Positions 1 to 11,978 of a DNA stretch of 64,000 nucleotides are shown piece after piece; within the stretch, counting starts at the first letter, position 1; every line of letters begins with the position of its first letter. The DNA comes from Halobacillus salinus (GTDB lineage: Bacteria; Bacillota; Bacilli; Bacillales; Halobacillaceae), in NCBI RefSeq assembly GCF_004684905.1, contig NZ_SRJC01000003.1, positions 124,001 through 188,000 on the forward strand, read 5' to 3'. Both the position numbers and the translations under genes were made by a program. The notes beneath the pieces are model-generated. The model worked only from the letters and a program-made list of their open reading frames with translations, was not told the DNA's origin and made no database searches.

Positions 1-49
1 ATATTTTGATTCTCCTTACTTCATCTATTTCCTTATTTGTATATTTCAT
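1..49 (-). CDS. Start of an unidentified leftward gene, cut by the window edge
   Basis: Only 16 codons are visible, reading MKYTNKEIDEVRRIKI with no stop before the edge. The start is supported by a GAGGAAGAAG ribosome-binding stretch just upstream and by a promoter-like pair at 70-98 in the right orientation. The secG terminator at 145-173 separates it from secG, so it would be its own transcription unit. In Bacillus subtilis secG is followed by a carboxylesterase gene; these residues do not look like that N-terminus. Too little is present for a function. Confidence 0.42.
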   Translation of the reverse strand, partial: MKYTNKEIDEVRRIKI

Positions 50-69
50 TCTTCTTCCTCGCGCTTTCT

Positions 70-98
70 ATAATATCCCACTATCCAGGTAGCGTAAA
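70..98 (-). promoter_or_regulatory. Sigma-A-type promoter for the leftward edge gene
   Basis: On the minus strand TTTACG (93-98) and TATTAT (70-75) are 17 bp apart. They lie about 20 bp upstream of the start codon at 49 and just downstream of the secG terminator. Confidence 0.45.
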
Positions 99-144
99 TG
101 AATGCACATCTTGCATTAAAATGGAAGAATGTCTGCATATAGAA

Positions 145-173
145 AAACCGCGCTTGTTCAATAAGCGCGGTTT
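145..173 (-). terminator. Rho-independent terminator of secG
   Basis: An 11-bp perfect stem (AAACCGCGCTT / AAGCGCGGTTT) with a 7-nt loop is followed on the minus strand by a T-rich tract. It starts 12 bp after the secG stop codon. Confidence 0.85.
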
Positions 174-184
174 GCTTTCCTATA

Positions 185-418
185 TTAACCTAGGATATAA
201 GCGGACAAGAAAGCCAATACGAAGAAAAGGACACCTGTGATAATCGTCGCTTTATGCAATACGGCATCTATTCCGCGTGCTTTTTGTTTCCCAAACAATT
301 GCTCCGCTCCACCAGAAATAGCTCCTGAAAGACCGGCACTTTTACCTGATTGAAGCAAGACAAGAACGATAAGAGCAATTGTATCGATCACTAATAAAGT
401 AATTGCAAGTGTTTCCAT
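185..418 (-). CDS. secG: Preprotein translocase subunit SecG
   Basis: SecG is the small non-essential subunit of the SecYEG membrane channel that exports unfolded proteins. The 77-residue product has the family layout: a first membrane helix (about residues 3-23), a cytoplasmic Gly/Ser-rich loop containing [17 protein letters not shown] and the EQLFG motif, and a second helix at the C-terminus (about 53-75). A GTG twelve bases upstream is also in frame but overlaps the AGGAGG ribosome-binding site, so the ATG giving METLAITLL is the likelier start. The gene is followed by its own terminator. Confidence 0.93.
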   Translation of the reverse strand: METLAITLLVIDTIALIVLVLLQSGKSAGLSGAISGGAEQLFGKQKARGIDAVLHKATIITGVLFFVLAFLSAYILG

Positions 419-505
419 GATGTGCCACACCTCCTAAAGACGTACAAATGACTAGTTTAAATGTAGCACAAAAGGGGATGTTCATCAACAACAATCTCAC
501 GTCTA

Positions 506-535
506 TTGACATTGATAATCATTTTCAATTATGAT
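506..535 (+). promoter_or_regulatory. Promoter with embedded Fur-type box
   Basis: TTGACA (506-511) and TATGAT (530-535) are 18 bp apart. Across the -35 end and spacer, 508-526 reads GACATTGATAATCATTTTC, which matches the classical 19-bp Fur consensus at 16 of 19 positions by hand alignment. It also contains the 7-1-7 core TGATAAT-C-ATTTTCA (513-527) with one mismatch. Its position would block RNA polymerase when iron-loaded Fur is bound. The start codon of the next gene is 19 bp beyond the -10. Confidence 0.72.
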
Positions 536-554
536 GTTGATGAGGTGATTACAT

Positions 555-1049
555 ATGAATCCATCTTGGAAACATGAATTGCAGACGTTCGTTGATGAGC
601 TTATGGAGCACGTCTATCAATGGCCCGTACACGAACGTTCCACTATACGCATTCTTCAATTAATAGAACGAAAACAGCGACAGATCGATCGCTCACATTT
701 TCCGGACTACGGATGTTATTTTTTACAGCTCGCTCAGATCATCGATCACTTCCTTCATGCTGCGCTTGATCAGAGTGCTGACCTTTCATGGTTCTGTAAG
801 TATTGGGAGACGTTTGATAAAGAAAACAAGTTAACGCTGAATAACGTCATTATTGAAGAAAAAGATAATCAAAGGACCTTCAAGAAGTTTGTTTTACAAC
901 GAGATGAAACGGCAATCAACTACTATTGCAAGTCAGCGATACAATGCTCCTATCACATGTTTCAATCTCCACCAGACCGAATTGAAACCTTTCATTTATT
1001 ATCAGGACAGTTCCACACAGAATGGAGCAACACTTCCATCCCTTCCTGA
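555..1049 (+). CDS. Uncharacterised 164-residue protein, probably iron-regulated
   Basis: I do not recognise this protein. It is soluble in appearance, with no signal peptide or membrane segment. The N-terminal half is helical and rich in Trp, His and Tyr; the C-terminal half has beta-like stretches and contains Cys residues in NYYCKSAIQCSYH. There is a good ribosome-binding site (GAGGTG) before the ATG. It stands alone between a Fur-type promoter (506-535) and a palindromic terminator (1057-1090). The expression signal suggests a role when iron is scarce. It is too short for FhuF, and no siderophore or transport gene lies beside it. Only the reading frame and its signals are seen; the iron link is inferred from the operator. 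Confidence 0.75.
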   Translation: MNPSWKHELQTFVDELMEHVYQWPVHERSTIRILQLIERKQRQIDRSHFPDYGCYFLQLAQIIDHFLHAALDQSADLSWFCKYWETFDKENKLTLNNVIIEEKDNQRTFKKFVLQRDETAINYYCKSAIQCSYHMFQSPPDRIETFHLLSGQFHTEWSNTSIPS

Positions 1050-1056
1050 CCTTTCC

Positions 1057-1090
1057 AGCCACAGCATATGCTGTGGCTGTTTTTATTTTT
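1057..1090 (+). terminator. Terminator of the Fur-box gene
   Basis: A perfect 22-bp palindrome (AGCCACAGCAT / ATGCTGTGGCT, 1057-1078) is followed by GTTTTTATTTTT. It begins 8 bp after the stop codon at 1049. Confidence 0.85.
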
Positions 1091-1110
1091 CCGAATATAA
1101 AAACTTGCTC

Positions 1111-1167
1111 GAATTTGAATGAATTTGATTGTTTTTGATTGAAAATGAAAAGGCTTTCTTGTATGAT
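1111..1167 (+). promoter_or_regulatory. fruR operon promoter with 10-bp direct-repeat operator
   Basis: TTGAAA (1139-1144) and TATGAT (1162-1167) are 17 bp apart. Overlapping and preceding the -35 are successive 10-bp repeats: GAATTTGAAT, GAATTTGATT, GTTTTTGATT, then the weaker GAAAATGAAA (1111-1150). DeoR-family regulators commonly bind such direct repeats in phase with the helix, so this is the likely FruR operator; that assignment is inference. Confidence 0.65.
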
Positions 1168-1197
1168 GTACATAGAAACAGTAAAGGAGGCTCTCTG

Positions 1198-1947
1198 ATG
1201 CTCACTCCAGAAAGGCAACAACGAATCCTTCAATCTGTCAAAAAGCATCATACAGTCAAAATCAAAGACTTAGTCGATGAAACCGGCTCGTCCGAATCGA
1301 CGATTCGAAGAGACTTGGACCAATTAGAAGAGAAAGGTTTACTTCAAAGGGTTCACGGCGGTGCTTCCATGCTACAGGCAGCTAGTGAAGAGCCGAGTAT
1401 GGGAGAGAAATCAACGAAGAACGCATCGGAGAAGGAGAAAATCGCTTCTTACGCTGCCTCTCTCGTCAAAGACGGAGACTGTCTTTTTCTTGACGCAGGT
1501 TCTACTACGTACGCAATGATCTCTCACTTACAGCAAAAGGACATCATTGTCGTAACCAACGGTTTGAATCACCTAGATTTGTTAAGTGATCACCAAATTA
1601 AGACATACGTTCTCGGTGGACTGGTGAAACACCGGACACGCGCAGTTGTCGGAACAGGTGCCTTGCAGACATTGAATCAATACCGATTCGATAAATGTTT
1701 TGTCGGTACTAACGGCATCCATATGGAAGACGGTTATACGACACCTGATCCGGAAGAAGCAGCTATCAAACGAGCAGTTCTCCAACACTCCAGACAGCGC
1801 TATATCTTAGCTGATCACACTAAATTTGAACAAGTCGCTTTTTCAAAGTTTGCTGAGCTCGAAGAAGCTGAAATCATTACAAATCAACACGATTTGAACG
1901 TTGATCTATATAAGGAAAAAACGATAGTAAAGGTTGTGACAACATGA
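1198..1947 (+). CDS. fruR: DeoR-family transcriptional regulator of the fructose operon (FruR)
   Basis: A 249-residue repressor of the DeoR family. The N-terminal helix-turn-helix covers about residues 1-55 (VKIKDLVDETGSSESTIRRD, then LLQRVHGGA). The C-terminal sugar-phosphate isomerase-like sensor domain contains DGDCLFLDAGSTTYAM and the NG-GI and DHTKF motifs. In related operons fructose-1-phosphate relieves repression. The start chosen is the ATG at 1198, preceded by AAAGGAGG; an in-frame ATG at 1129 lies inside the promoter and is rejected. The gene overlaps fruK by 4 bp (ATGA), so translation is probably coupled. Confidence 0.9.
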   Translation: MLTPERQQRILQSVKKHHTVKIKDLVDETGSSESTIRRDLDQLEEKGLLQRVHGGASMLQAASEEPSMGEKSTKNASEKEKIASYAASLVKDGDCLFLDAGSTTYAMISHLQQKDIIVVTNGLNHLDLLSDHQIKTYVLGGLVKHRTRAVVGTGALQTLNQYRFDKCFVGTNGIHMEDGYTTPDPEEAAIKRAVLQHSRQRYILADHTKFEQVAFSKFAELEEAEIITNQHDLNVDLYKEKTIVKVVTT

Positions 1948-2870
1948 TTTACACATGCACACTGAACCCTTCCATCGACTACATCATGCATGTCGATGAG
2001 TTTAAGTCAGGCGACTTGAACAGGGCGAAACAAACATTCTTCTATCCTGGTGGTAAGGGAATCAATGTATCGAGAGTAATGGCCAGGCTAGGCGTAGAAA
2101 CAATCGCACTCGGCTATACCGCTGGTTTCACAGGAGCGTTCATCAAGGATTCTCTCAAGCAAGAACACATTCAAAACCAGTTCATCGAAACAGATGGAAA
2201 AACGAGAGTGAATGTGAAGCTGAAGAGCTCTGATGAAACAGAAATCAACGGACCAGGACCTCTTATCAGTGAAGCCAAGCAACAAGAGTTGCTCCAACAA
2301 GTGAAAGAGATGACAGATGACGATACGCTCGTCATCGCAGGAAGCGTCCCATCTTCCCTACCCGATGACTTCTACGTCGAGATTGCGGAAATCTGTCAGA
2401 AGCAAGGAACGAAATTAGTTGCCGATACTTCCGGTAAAGCTCTGCAGCAACTGATCGGTTCTTCCCTCTTCCTTATTAAACCCAATCATCACGAACTAGC
2501 TGACTTGTTTAATGCTGAAGTGGAAACCAAAGAACAAGCTGCTTATTATGGTAGAAAGTTGTTCGACCAAGGAGTATCTCACGTCATCGTCTCGATGGGT
2601 GGAGAGGGTGCTGTGTATATCGGGGAAGACCAACAGCTATTCGCCGAAGTCCCTAAAGGAACAGTGAAAAACTCTGTAGGAGCTGGAGATTCGATGGTCG
2701 CAGGCTTCACCGCAGCGATCAGCCAAGCAAAACCGGTGGAAGAAGCTTTCCGCCAAGCGGTTGCCTCTGGCAGCGCCACAGCGTTCCAAGATGATTTGTG
2801 CAACAAAGAAGATGTTGAGCAATTATTAAATGATATAGAAATCTCTACTATTAAGGAGGAAACAAAATGA
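1944..2870 (+). CDS. fruK: 1-phosphofructokinase (FruK)
   Basis: It phosphorylates fructose-1-phosphate, the product of the fructose PTS, to fructose-1,6-bisphosphate in the cytoplasm, feeding glycolysis. The 308-residue protein is a PfkB/ribokinase-family kinase: the N-terminal signature is GGKGINVSRVMARLG (about residues 34-48) and the C-terminal one is VGAGDSMVAGF, whose Asp is the catalytic base. It starts with TLNPSIDY, typical of this subgroup. A tagatose-6-phosphate kinase activity is the main alternative, but the position between fruR and fruA settles it. It overlaps both neighbours by 4 bp. Confidence 0.95.
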   Translation: MIYTCTLNPSIDYIMHVDEFKSGDLNRAKQTFFYPGGKGINVSRVMARLGVETIALGYTAGFTGAFIKDSLKQEHIQNQFIETDGKTRVNVKLKSSDETEINGPGPLISEAKQQELLQQVKEMTDDDTLVIAGSVPSSLPDDFYVEIAEICQKQGTKLVADTSGKALQQLIGSSLFLIKPNHHELADLFNAEVETKEQAAYYGRKLFDQGVSHVIVSMGGEGAVYIGEDQQLFAEVPKGTVKNSVGAGDSMVAGFTAAISQAKPVEEAFRQAVASGSATAFQDDLCNKEDVEQLLNDIEISTIKEETK

Positions 2871-4768
2871 GAATTACGGATTTGTTGACAAAAGAAACGA
2901 TTTTGTTGAACATGACCGCAAGCTCTAAACCAGAAGCGATTGATGAACTTGTAGGAAAGTTAGATTCTGCTGGCAAATTAAGCGATCGCGATGGATTCAA
3001 AGAAGCTATCCAAGCGAGAGAAGACCAAAGTACAACGGGAATCGGCGAAGGAATTGCGATTCCACACGCGAAAACGAACGCCGTTAAAGACCCTGCCATT
3101 GCATTCGGTCGCTCTTCTGAAGGGTTGGATTACGAATCTTTAGACGGTCAGCCGACGAATTTGTTCTTCATGATTGCTGCTTCTGAAGGTGCGAATAACA
3201 CACACTTAGAAACGCTATCCCGTCTTTCTTCTTTCCTAATGGACACATCCTTCCGTGAGAAGCTCGAATCTGCTAAAACAGAAGCGGATGTAATCGAAGC
3301 GATCAACGCGAAAGAAGCAGAGGAAGAAGGCGAAGAAGAACAAGAAACATCGAGCGCTGGAAAAATTCTTGCAGTCACTGCTTGCCCGACCGGAATTGCA
3401 CACACATTCATGGCAGCAGACAAATTGAAAGCGACGGCTAAAGAAATGAACGTACCAATCAAAGTACAAACGAACGGTTCAAGTGGTGTGAAGAACCGTT
3501 TGACAGATGAGGATATTAGAGAGGCAGACGCTATTATCATTGCTGCAGATGTCAATGTTGATATGAGTCCGTTCCAAGGCAAGCCGGTCATTGAAGTTCC
3601 AGTTGCGAAAGCTATTCATGAGCCGGAAGCCCTGATTACGAGAGCTACTAAGAAAGATGCACCGATCTATGAAGGTGGCGGAAAGTCTTCCTCTTCTGAA
3701 TCAAGCGACAAGAACCAACGTTCCGGTTTCTATAAACACTTGATGAATGGTGTATCCAACATGCTTCCATTCGTCGTTGGCGGCGGTATCCTGATTGCGA
3801 TCTCCTTCTTCTGGGGAATTAACTCTGCAAACCCTGATAATGCAGATTATAACCGCTTTGCGGAAATGCTAAGCATTATCGGTGGTGGAAATGCATTCTT
3901 CTTACTTGTTCCTGTACTAGCTGGTTTCATTGCATCCAGTATTGCCGATAAGCCTGGCTTCGCTCCTGGTATGATCGGTGGTTTGATTGCTGTTACCCAA
4001 ACCTCTGAAGCAAGTGGCGGTAATGGCTCCGGTTTCTTAGGCGGTTTGATTGCAGGTTTCCTTGCCGGTTATTTGACACTATTGATCAAGAAGGCTCTTG
4101 AAGGATTACCAGCAGTTTTAGACGGATTAAAGACTGTACTCTTCTATCCGGTACTATCGATTTTTGCAACAGGTATGATCATGCTCTTAATCAACGCACC
4201 GTTGACTAGCATTTACAGTGGATTGTTTTCATTCTTAGAGAACATGAGCGGTTCGAACCTTGCCCTTCTCGGACTGATTGTCGGAGGTATGATGGCAGTT
4301 GATATGGGTGGTCCTGTCAACAAAGCGGCCTACACATTCGGTATCGCGGCTCTTGATGCAGGGAACTATACGTTTATTGCAGCTGCCATGGCAGGCGGTA
4401 TGGTGCCGCCACTAGCATTAGGTCTTGCATCTCTTATTTTCAGAAACAAATTCACAGCACAAGAGAGAGAAACTGGTAAAGCAGCATTGCCGCTTGGGGC
4501 TTTCTTCATTACAGAAGGTGCGATCCCATTCGCAGCGGCAGACCCTGTTCGTGTCATTCCATCTATGGTTGCAGGTAGTGCATTTACAGGTATGCTCGTC
4601 ATGCTGTTCGGCATCAGCCTACCAGCCCCTCACGGCGGCGCAATCATCATTCCGCTGATCGAAGGTGGCATTACTCAGATCCTTCTATATATTGTGGCAA
4701 TTCTTGCCGGAACAATTCTTAGCGCAATTGTTGTAGGATTCTTGAAAAAAGACCTTAGAAAGGCTTAA
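2867..4768 (+). CDS. fruA: Fructose-specific PTS enzyme IIABC
   Basis: This membrane permease imports fructose and releases it as fructose-1-phosphate. Domain order over 633 residues: EIIA (1-150) with phospho-accepting His67 in IAIPHAKT; an acidic linker (EEEGEEEQE); EIIB (165-265) with Cys173 in VTACPTGIAHTF; then EIIC (about 290-630), with a run of membrane helices and Gly-rich loops such as GGMMAVDMGGPVNKAAY. Phosphate passes from HPr to His67, then Cys173, then sugar. The gene follows fruK with a 4-bp overlap and an AAGGAGG ribosome-binding site. No terminator is seen before ptsH. Confidence 0.95.
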   Translation: MRITDLLTKETILLNMTASSKPEAIDELVGKLDSAGKLSDRDGFKEAIQAREDQSTTGIGEGIAIPHAKTNAVKDPAIAFGRSSEGLDYESLDGQPTNLFFMIAASEGANNTHLETLSRLSSFLMDTSFREKLESAKTEADVIEAINAKEAEEEGEEEQETSSAGKILAVTACPTGIAHTFMAADKLKATAKEMNVPIKVQTNGSSGVKNRLTDEDIREADAIIIAADVNVDMSPFQGKPVIEVPVAKAIHEPEALITRATKKDAPIYEGGGKSSSSESSDKNQRSGFYKHLMNGVSNMLPFVVGGGILIAISFFWGINSANPDNADYNRFAEMLSIIGGGNAFFLLVPVLAGFIASSIADKPGFAPGMIGGLIAVTQTSEASGGNGSGFLGGLIAGFLAGYLTLLIKKALEGLPAVLDGLKTVLFYPVLSIFATGMIMLLINAPLTSIYSGLFSFLENMSGSNLALLGLIVGGMMAVDMGGPVNKAAYTFGIAALDAGNYTFIAAAMAGGMVPPLALGLASLIFRNKFTAQERETGKAALPLGAFFITEGAIPFAAADPVRVIPSMVAGSAFTGMLVMLFGISLPAPHGGAIIIPLIEGGITQILLYIVAILAGTILSAIVVGFLKKDLRKA

Positions 4769-4824
4769 AATAAGAAAGTTAGGGTATCTCTCAAAATAAG
4801 TACTTTTTTAAGGAGGAATATACA

Positions 4825-5091
4825 ATGAAAGAACAAACATTTACTATTACTTCATCTGATGGCGTGCACGCACGTCCAGCGACTGTCCTTGTACAAAACG
4901 CAGGAAAGTATCAGTCTGATATCAACCTTCACTACAAGGAGAAAGCTGTAAACTTGAAATCCATCATGGGAATCATGAGTCTAGGCATCCCAGCAGGCGC
5001 AGAGATTAAAATTACAGCAGAAGGTGACGATGAGCAAGAAGCGATCGATCACATGTCTACTACTATGAAGAACGAAGGCCTGGGGGAATAA
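4825..5091 (+). CDS. ptsH: Phosphocarrier protein HPr
   Basis: HPr is the 88-residue cytoplasmic phosphocarrier of the PTS. His15 in DGVHARPAT takes phosphate from enzyme I and passes it to EIIA domains. Ser46 in NLKSIMGI is the regulatory site phosphorylated by HPrK/P, encoded here at 41025-41957; P-Ser-HPr is the co-repressor of CcpA. A strong AAGGAGG ribosome-binding site lies 8 bp before the ATG. The 56-bp gap after fruA shows neither a clear promoter nor a terminator hairpin, so it is probably transcribed with the fru genes, unlike the ptsGHI arrangement of B. subtilis. Confidence 0.96.
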   Translation: MKEQTFTITSSDGVHARPATVLVQNAGKYQSDINLHYKEKAVNLKSIMGIMSLGIPAGAEIKITAEGDDEQEAIDHMSTTMKNEGLGE

Positions 5092-5095
5092 TCGA

Positions 5096-6811
5096 ATGAC
5101 ACACCTTCAAGGTATTGCAGCTTCCAGCGGAATCGCGATTGCGAAAGTTTATCCGCTGGAGGCGCCAGATCTTTCTTTCAGCAAACAAGACATCCAACAA
5201 CCAGAAGAAGAAGTGAAGCGCCTGCATGAAGCTTTGGACACTTCTAAGTCTGAACTTGAGAAAATCAAGGAACATACGAAGAAATCTCTAGGTGATGAGC
5301 ATGCAGAGATCTTCTCTGCCCACTTACTTGTACTGAGTGACCCTGAACTTATTCAACCGATCGAAGATAAGATCAAATCGGAGAATGTAAATGCTGAAGC
5401 GGCTCTTGACGAGACAGCGAATATGTTCATCAACATGTTCAAAAACATGGACAATGAATACATGCGCGAACGTGCAGCAGACATCCAAGATGTGACAAAG
5501 CGTGTAATGGCTCACCTACTACAAGTCACGTTCCCAGATCCAGCGTTGATCCAGGAAGAAGTCGTAATTGTAGCAGACGACCTTACACCTTCTGACACTG
5601 CTCAGTTGAACAAGCAGTTCGTTAAAGGGTTTACGACAGATATCGGTGGACGTACCTCTCACTCCGCTATCATGGCTCGTTCCCTTGAGATCCCTGCTGT
5701 GGTCGGAACGAAAAATATCACTTCCCAAGCTGAGAAGGATTCCATGATCATTGTGGACGGAATCAGCGGTGACGTGATTGTGAACCCAACAGAGGAACAA
5801 ATCAACGAATACAAAGAAAAACAAGCTCAGTTCGAAGAGCAGAAGAAAGAATGGGCAAAGCTTAAAGACGAGCCTACTGTAACTTCTGAAGGCGAACACG
5901 TTGAGCTTGTAGCCAACATCGGTACACCGGATGACGTAGAAGGTGTATTGAACAACGGTGGCGAAGGTGTCGGCCTATACCGTACAGAATTCTTGTACAT
6001 GGGTAAAAGCCAGCTTCCGACAGAAGAAGAACAGTACGATGCATACTCTTCTGTTCTGAAGCAGATGGGTGATAAGCCTGTTGTTGTTCGTACTCTCGAC
6101 ATCGGTGGCGATAAGGAATTGGATTATCTGGACCTTCCGGATGAGATGAACCCATTCCTAGGCTACCGTGCAATTCGTCTATGCCTAGAGCGTGACGATA
6201 TCTTCCGCGTACAACTTCGAGCCCTACTACGTGCAAGCGTACACGGCAACTTGAAGATCATGTTCCCAATGATTGCTACTCTGGAGGAATTCCGTCAGGC
6301 AAAAGCAATTCTAGATGAAGAGCGTGAGAACCTAGTAAGCGAAGGCCAAGAAGTATCCGGTGATATCGAAGTCGGTATGATGGTGGAAATTCCAGCAACA
6401 GCTGTAATCGCCCGTCAATTCGCTAAAGAAGTCGACTTCTTCAGTATCGGTACGAACGACTTGATCCAGTACACTATGGCTGCTGACCGTATGAACGAGC
6501 GCGTTTCATACTTGTACCAACCGTACAGCCCAGCTATCCTGAACTTGATCAACAACGTCATTGAAGCTGCTCATGCAGAAGGTAAATGGGCAGGAATGTG
6601 TGGTGAAATGGCAGGAGATGAAATCGCAATCCCTATCCTTCTTGGACTTGGACTCGATGAATTCAGCATGAGCGCCACTTCTATCTTGCCAGCACGTACG
6701 CAGATCCGTGACCTTTCTAAGAAAGAGATGGCTTCATATAAAGAAGAGATCCTAGCTATGGGAACTTCCGAAGAAGTAGTAGAATTCGTAAAAGAAAAAA
6801 CACAAGCCTAG
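5096..6811 (+). CDS. ptsI: PTS enzyme I (PEP-protein phosphotransferase)
   Basis: Enzyme I is the first step of the PTS, autophosphorylating from PEP and phosphorylating HPr on His15. The 571-residue length is standard. His189 in [13 protein letters not shown] is the phosphorylated residue; the C-terminal TIM-barrel half binds PEP ([23 protein letters not shown], and the active-site Cys in GMCGEMAGD). The start codon is 4 bp after the ptsH stop with a GGGGGA ribosome-binding site, so the two are co-translated. No strong terminator follows before the small gene at 6885. Confidence 0.97.
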   Translation: MTHLQGIAASSGIAIAKVYPLEAPDLSFSKQDIQQPEEEVKRLHEALDTSKSELEKIKEHTKKSLGDEHAEIFSAHLLVLSDPELIQPIEDKIKSENVNAEAALDETANMFINMFKNMDNEYMRERAADIQDVTKRVMAHLLQVTFPDPALIQEEVVIVADDLTPSDTAQLNKQFVKGFTTDIGGRTSHSAIMARSLEIPAVVGTKNITSQAEKDSMIIVDGISGDVIVNPTEEQINEYKEKQAQFEEQKKEWAKLKDEPTVTSEGEHVELVANIGTPDDVEGVLNNGGEGVGLYRTEFLYMGKSQLPTEEEQYDAYSSVLKQMGDKPVVVRTLDIGGDKELDYLDLPDEMNPFLGYRAIRLCLERDDIFRVQLRALLRASVHGNLKIMFPMIATLEEFRQAKAILDEERENLVSEGQEVSGDIEVGMMVEIPATAVIARQFAKEVDFFSIGTNDLIQYTMAADRMNERVSYLYQPYSPAILNLINNVIEAAHAEGKWAGMCGEMAGDEIAIPILLGLGLDEFSMSATSILPARTQIRDLSKKEMASYKEEILAMGTSEEVVEFVKEKTQA

Positions 6812-6884
6812 TAGTAATCCTTTTACGATTGTGGCACAATAAATGGTGTGAGGAGAAATACTTTCAAGAAAGTGAAGTGTTCTT

Positions 6885-7049
6885 ATGACGTTCACACTGA
6901 TCATGATTGTATGTGTCGCCATTGTGCTCGGAATTGCCGCTATGTTCGGTGCAGCGGTTTCGAAAGGATACGATTATAAACACAAGGTCGATCCGTTACC
7001 GGAAGATGCACACGAACAAGACGTTGAAACTAAACATGAGTTGAAATAG
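6885..7049 (+). CDS. Small YtzI-like membrane protein
   Basis: A 54-residue protein with one N-terminal membrane helix (about residues 2-25, LIMIVCVAIVLGIAAMFG), then AVSKGYDYKHKVDPLPE and an acidic tail. The segment after the helix resembles the YtzI family of Bacillus small membrane proteins, whose function is unknown; that match is from memory. The ribosome-binding site is weak (AAAGTGAAGTG). It may be the last gene of the fru-pts transcript, as no terminator is evident between ptsI and it, and a strong one follows at 7064. Confidence 0.7.
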   Translation: MTFTLIMIVCVAIVLGIAAMFGAAVSKGYDYKHKVDPLPEDAHEQDVETKHELK

Positions 7050-7063
7050 GTTTACTAATAGGA

Positions 7064-7092
7064 AAAGAGCCGTGCGTTACGCACGGCTCTTT
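7064..7092. terminator. Bidirectional terminator between converging genes
   Basis: A 13-bp perfect stem (AAAGAGCCGTGCG / CGCACGGCTCTTT) with a 3-nt loop has T-rich tracts on both strands. It serves the small membrane gene on + and the nitroreductase operon on -. Confidence 0.88.
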
Positions 7093-7104
7093 CTTTTGTT
7101 AATA

Positions 7105-7683
7105 CTAACTTTGAATAAAAGTCATTTTCTCTTCGATTGGTGTTCTTGGTTTAGCTTTAGGTACACGGTTCGGATACCCCATTTGTAAAACTGCAACCAA
7201 CTTATAAGTATCAGGACCTATTCCAATATCCTCTGCAAATTGAGGGTCATGAAGATAAGGGCTCGTTGTCCACAAAACTCCAATGCCACGCTCCCATGAT
7301 AGGAGCTGTGCATTTTGAATAAAGGCACAGACAGACGCATAATCTTCTTCATATTTGATCAGATCGGAATCACGCTCCATATAAACCAGAGCATGATGAG
7401 GAATGTTTTTTAGGAACTGTCTGATGCCCTCTTTCATTCGCTCCTGCTTCTCCTCGTTATAATTATCGAAGAATCCCTGTCGCTCATAGCTGGATAATAC
7501 AGCAGAAACATACGGTTCTATTCCCTCACCTTGATAGATATTCAACAACCAAGGCTCTTTCATCCGGTGAGTAGGTGCCCAGGCTGCCTTTGAGAAAATC
7601 TCCCGCAATACATCCTTTGGCACTTCGTCCTCTGTGAACTCGTGTATGGAACGGCGATTCGTAATAGCATGCACTAGATCCAT
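7105..7683 (-). CDS. Nitroreductase-family flavoprotein
   Basis: A 192-residue nitroreductase-fold protein, expected to bind FMN and reduce nitro or quinone substrates with NAD(P)H; the natural substrate is unknown. The FMN-phosphate motif is at the N-terminus (ITNRRSIHEF), followed by AAWAPTHRMKEPW, which resembles the YdjA/YfhC-like branch. Residues 130-150 (NAQLLSWERGIGVLWTT) and 168-172 (MGYPN) are also typical. It is preceded by GGTGG and lies 9 bp after the DUF218 gene, so the two probably form an operon ending at 7064. Confidence 0.85.
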   Translation of the reverse strand: MDLVHAITNRRSIHEFTEDEVPKDVLREIFSKAAWAPTHRMKEPWLLNIYQGEGIEPYVSAVLSSYERQGFFDNYNEEKQERMKEGIRQFLKNIPHHALVYMERDSDLIKYEEDYASVCAFIQNAQLLSWERGIGVLWTTSPYLHDPQFAEDIGIGPDTYKLVAVLQMGYPNRVPKAKPRTPIEEKMTFIQS

Positions 7684-7692
7684 TATTCCACC

Positions 7693-8277
7693 TCAATTAG
7701 AAAAAACATCTGTTACTTGCTGTCCCATCAATACAGCCCATTCGCGTAGGAAGAAAGGGATTTTCGTCTCTAGAGACTCATAGGCCGAATAATCCGTCGG
7801 CACGCCCTCAACGCTCATCCCTTGGCTTTTGGCGAGGTACACTGCTCGCTTCAAATGGAATTGATCACTTACAAGTAAATAGGATTCAATCCCTCTGTCA
7901 TCTGCAATCTCTTTTGCATTGATGACGTTGTCCCTTGTTACGAGTGACTTGTCCTCAATTAAGATATCGTCTTTAGGTACCCCATTATCAATAGCGTATT
8001 TCATTCCTACATTCGCTTCTGAGGATACGGCATTCTCACTAGCTCCACCAGTGAAAACAAGGTAGTCCACCATATCCTCTTTATAAAGTTCAATCCCTTG
8101 TTTCAGCCGCCCTTCGAATACAGGGCTTGGATGTCCGTTCCACTGCGCTGCTCCTAATACAATTGCCGCATCCGCTTCCGGTACAGCTTCGCCATTTCCA
8201 TACGTCCATATGCTATACCCAGTATAAAACGCATAGACAAAGCCTACCAAAATGATAAGTCGAACCAATGATTTCAT
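7693..8277 (-). CDS. YdcF/SanA-type DUF218 membrane-anchored protein
   Basis: A 194-residue protein with one N-terminal membrane helix (about residues 5-25) and a DUF218 domain: ADAAIVLGAAQW, GRLKQGIELY, YLVFTGGA, EDKSLVTRDNVINA and SDQFHLKRAVYLA. Members such as SanA, ElyC and YdcF are linked to cell-envelope integrity, but no reaction is firmly established. The helix should place the domain outside the membrane. It is 9 bp from the nitroreductase gene and 92 bp from eno, separated from eno by a terminator. Confidence 0.85.
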   Translation of the reverse strand: MKSLVRLIILVGFVYAFYTGYSIWTYGNGEAVPEADAAIVLGAAQWNGHPSPVFEGRLKQGIELYKEDMVDYLVFTGGASENAVSSEANVGMKYAIDNGVPKDDILIEDKSLVTRDNVINAKEIADDRGIESYLLVSDQFHLKRAVYLAKSQGMSVEGVPTDYSAYESLETKIPFFLREWAVLMGQQVTDVFSN

Positions 8278-8325
8278 CTATAGTTTCTCTCCTGTTGTTC
8301 TCAACTCTACTCCATATCATACCAT

Positions 8326-8358
8326 AGAAAAAAGCCTCCCTGAATAATCAGAGAGGCT
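8326..8358 (-). terminator. Terminator of the glycolytic operon
   Basis: On the minus strand AGCCTCTCTG / CAGGGAGGCT (one G-U pair) forms a 10-bp stem with a 6-nt loop followed by TTTTTTC. It begins 11 bp after the eno stop. Confidence 0.87.
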
Positions 8359-8369
8359 CAGATTTCGAA

Positions 8370-11962
<3,593 letters not shown>

Positions 11963-11978
11963 TCATCACCTCTCCTTT

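Noticed and set aside
3148-3591. 147-codon open frame on the minus strand
   Set aside because: It lies wholly inside fruA on the opposite strand and shows no ribosome-binding site or family motif.
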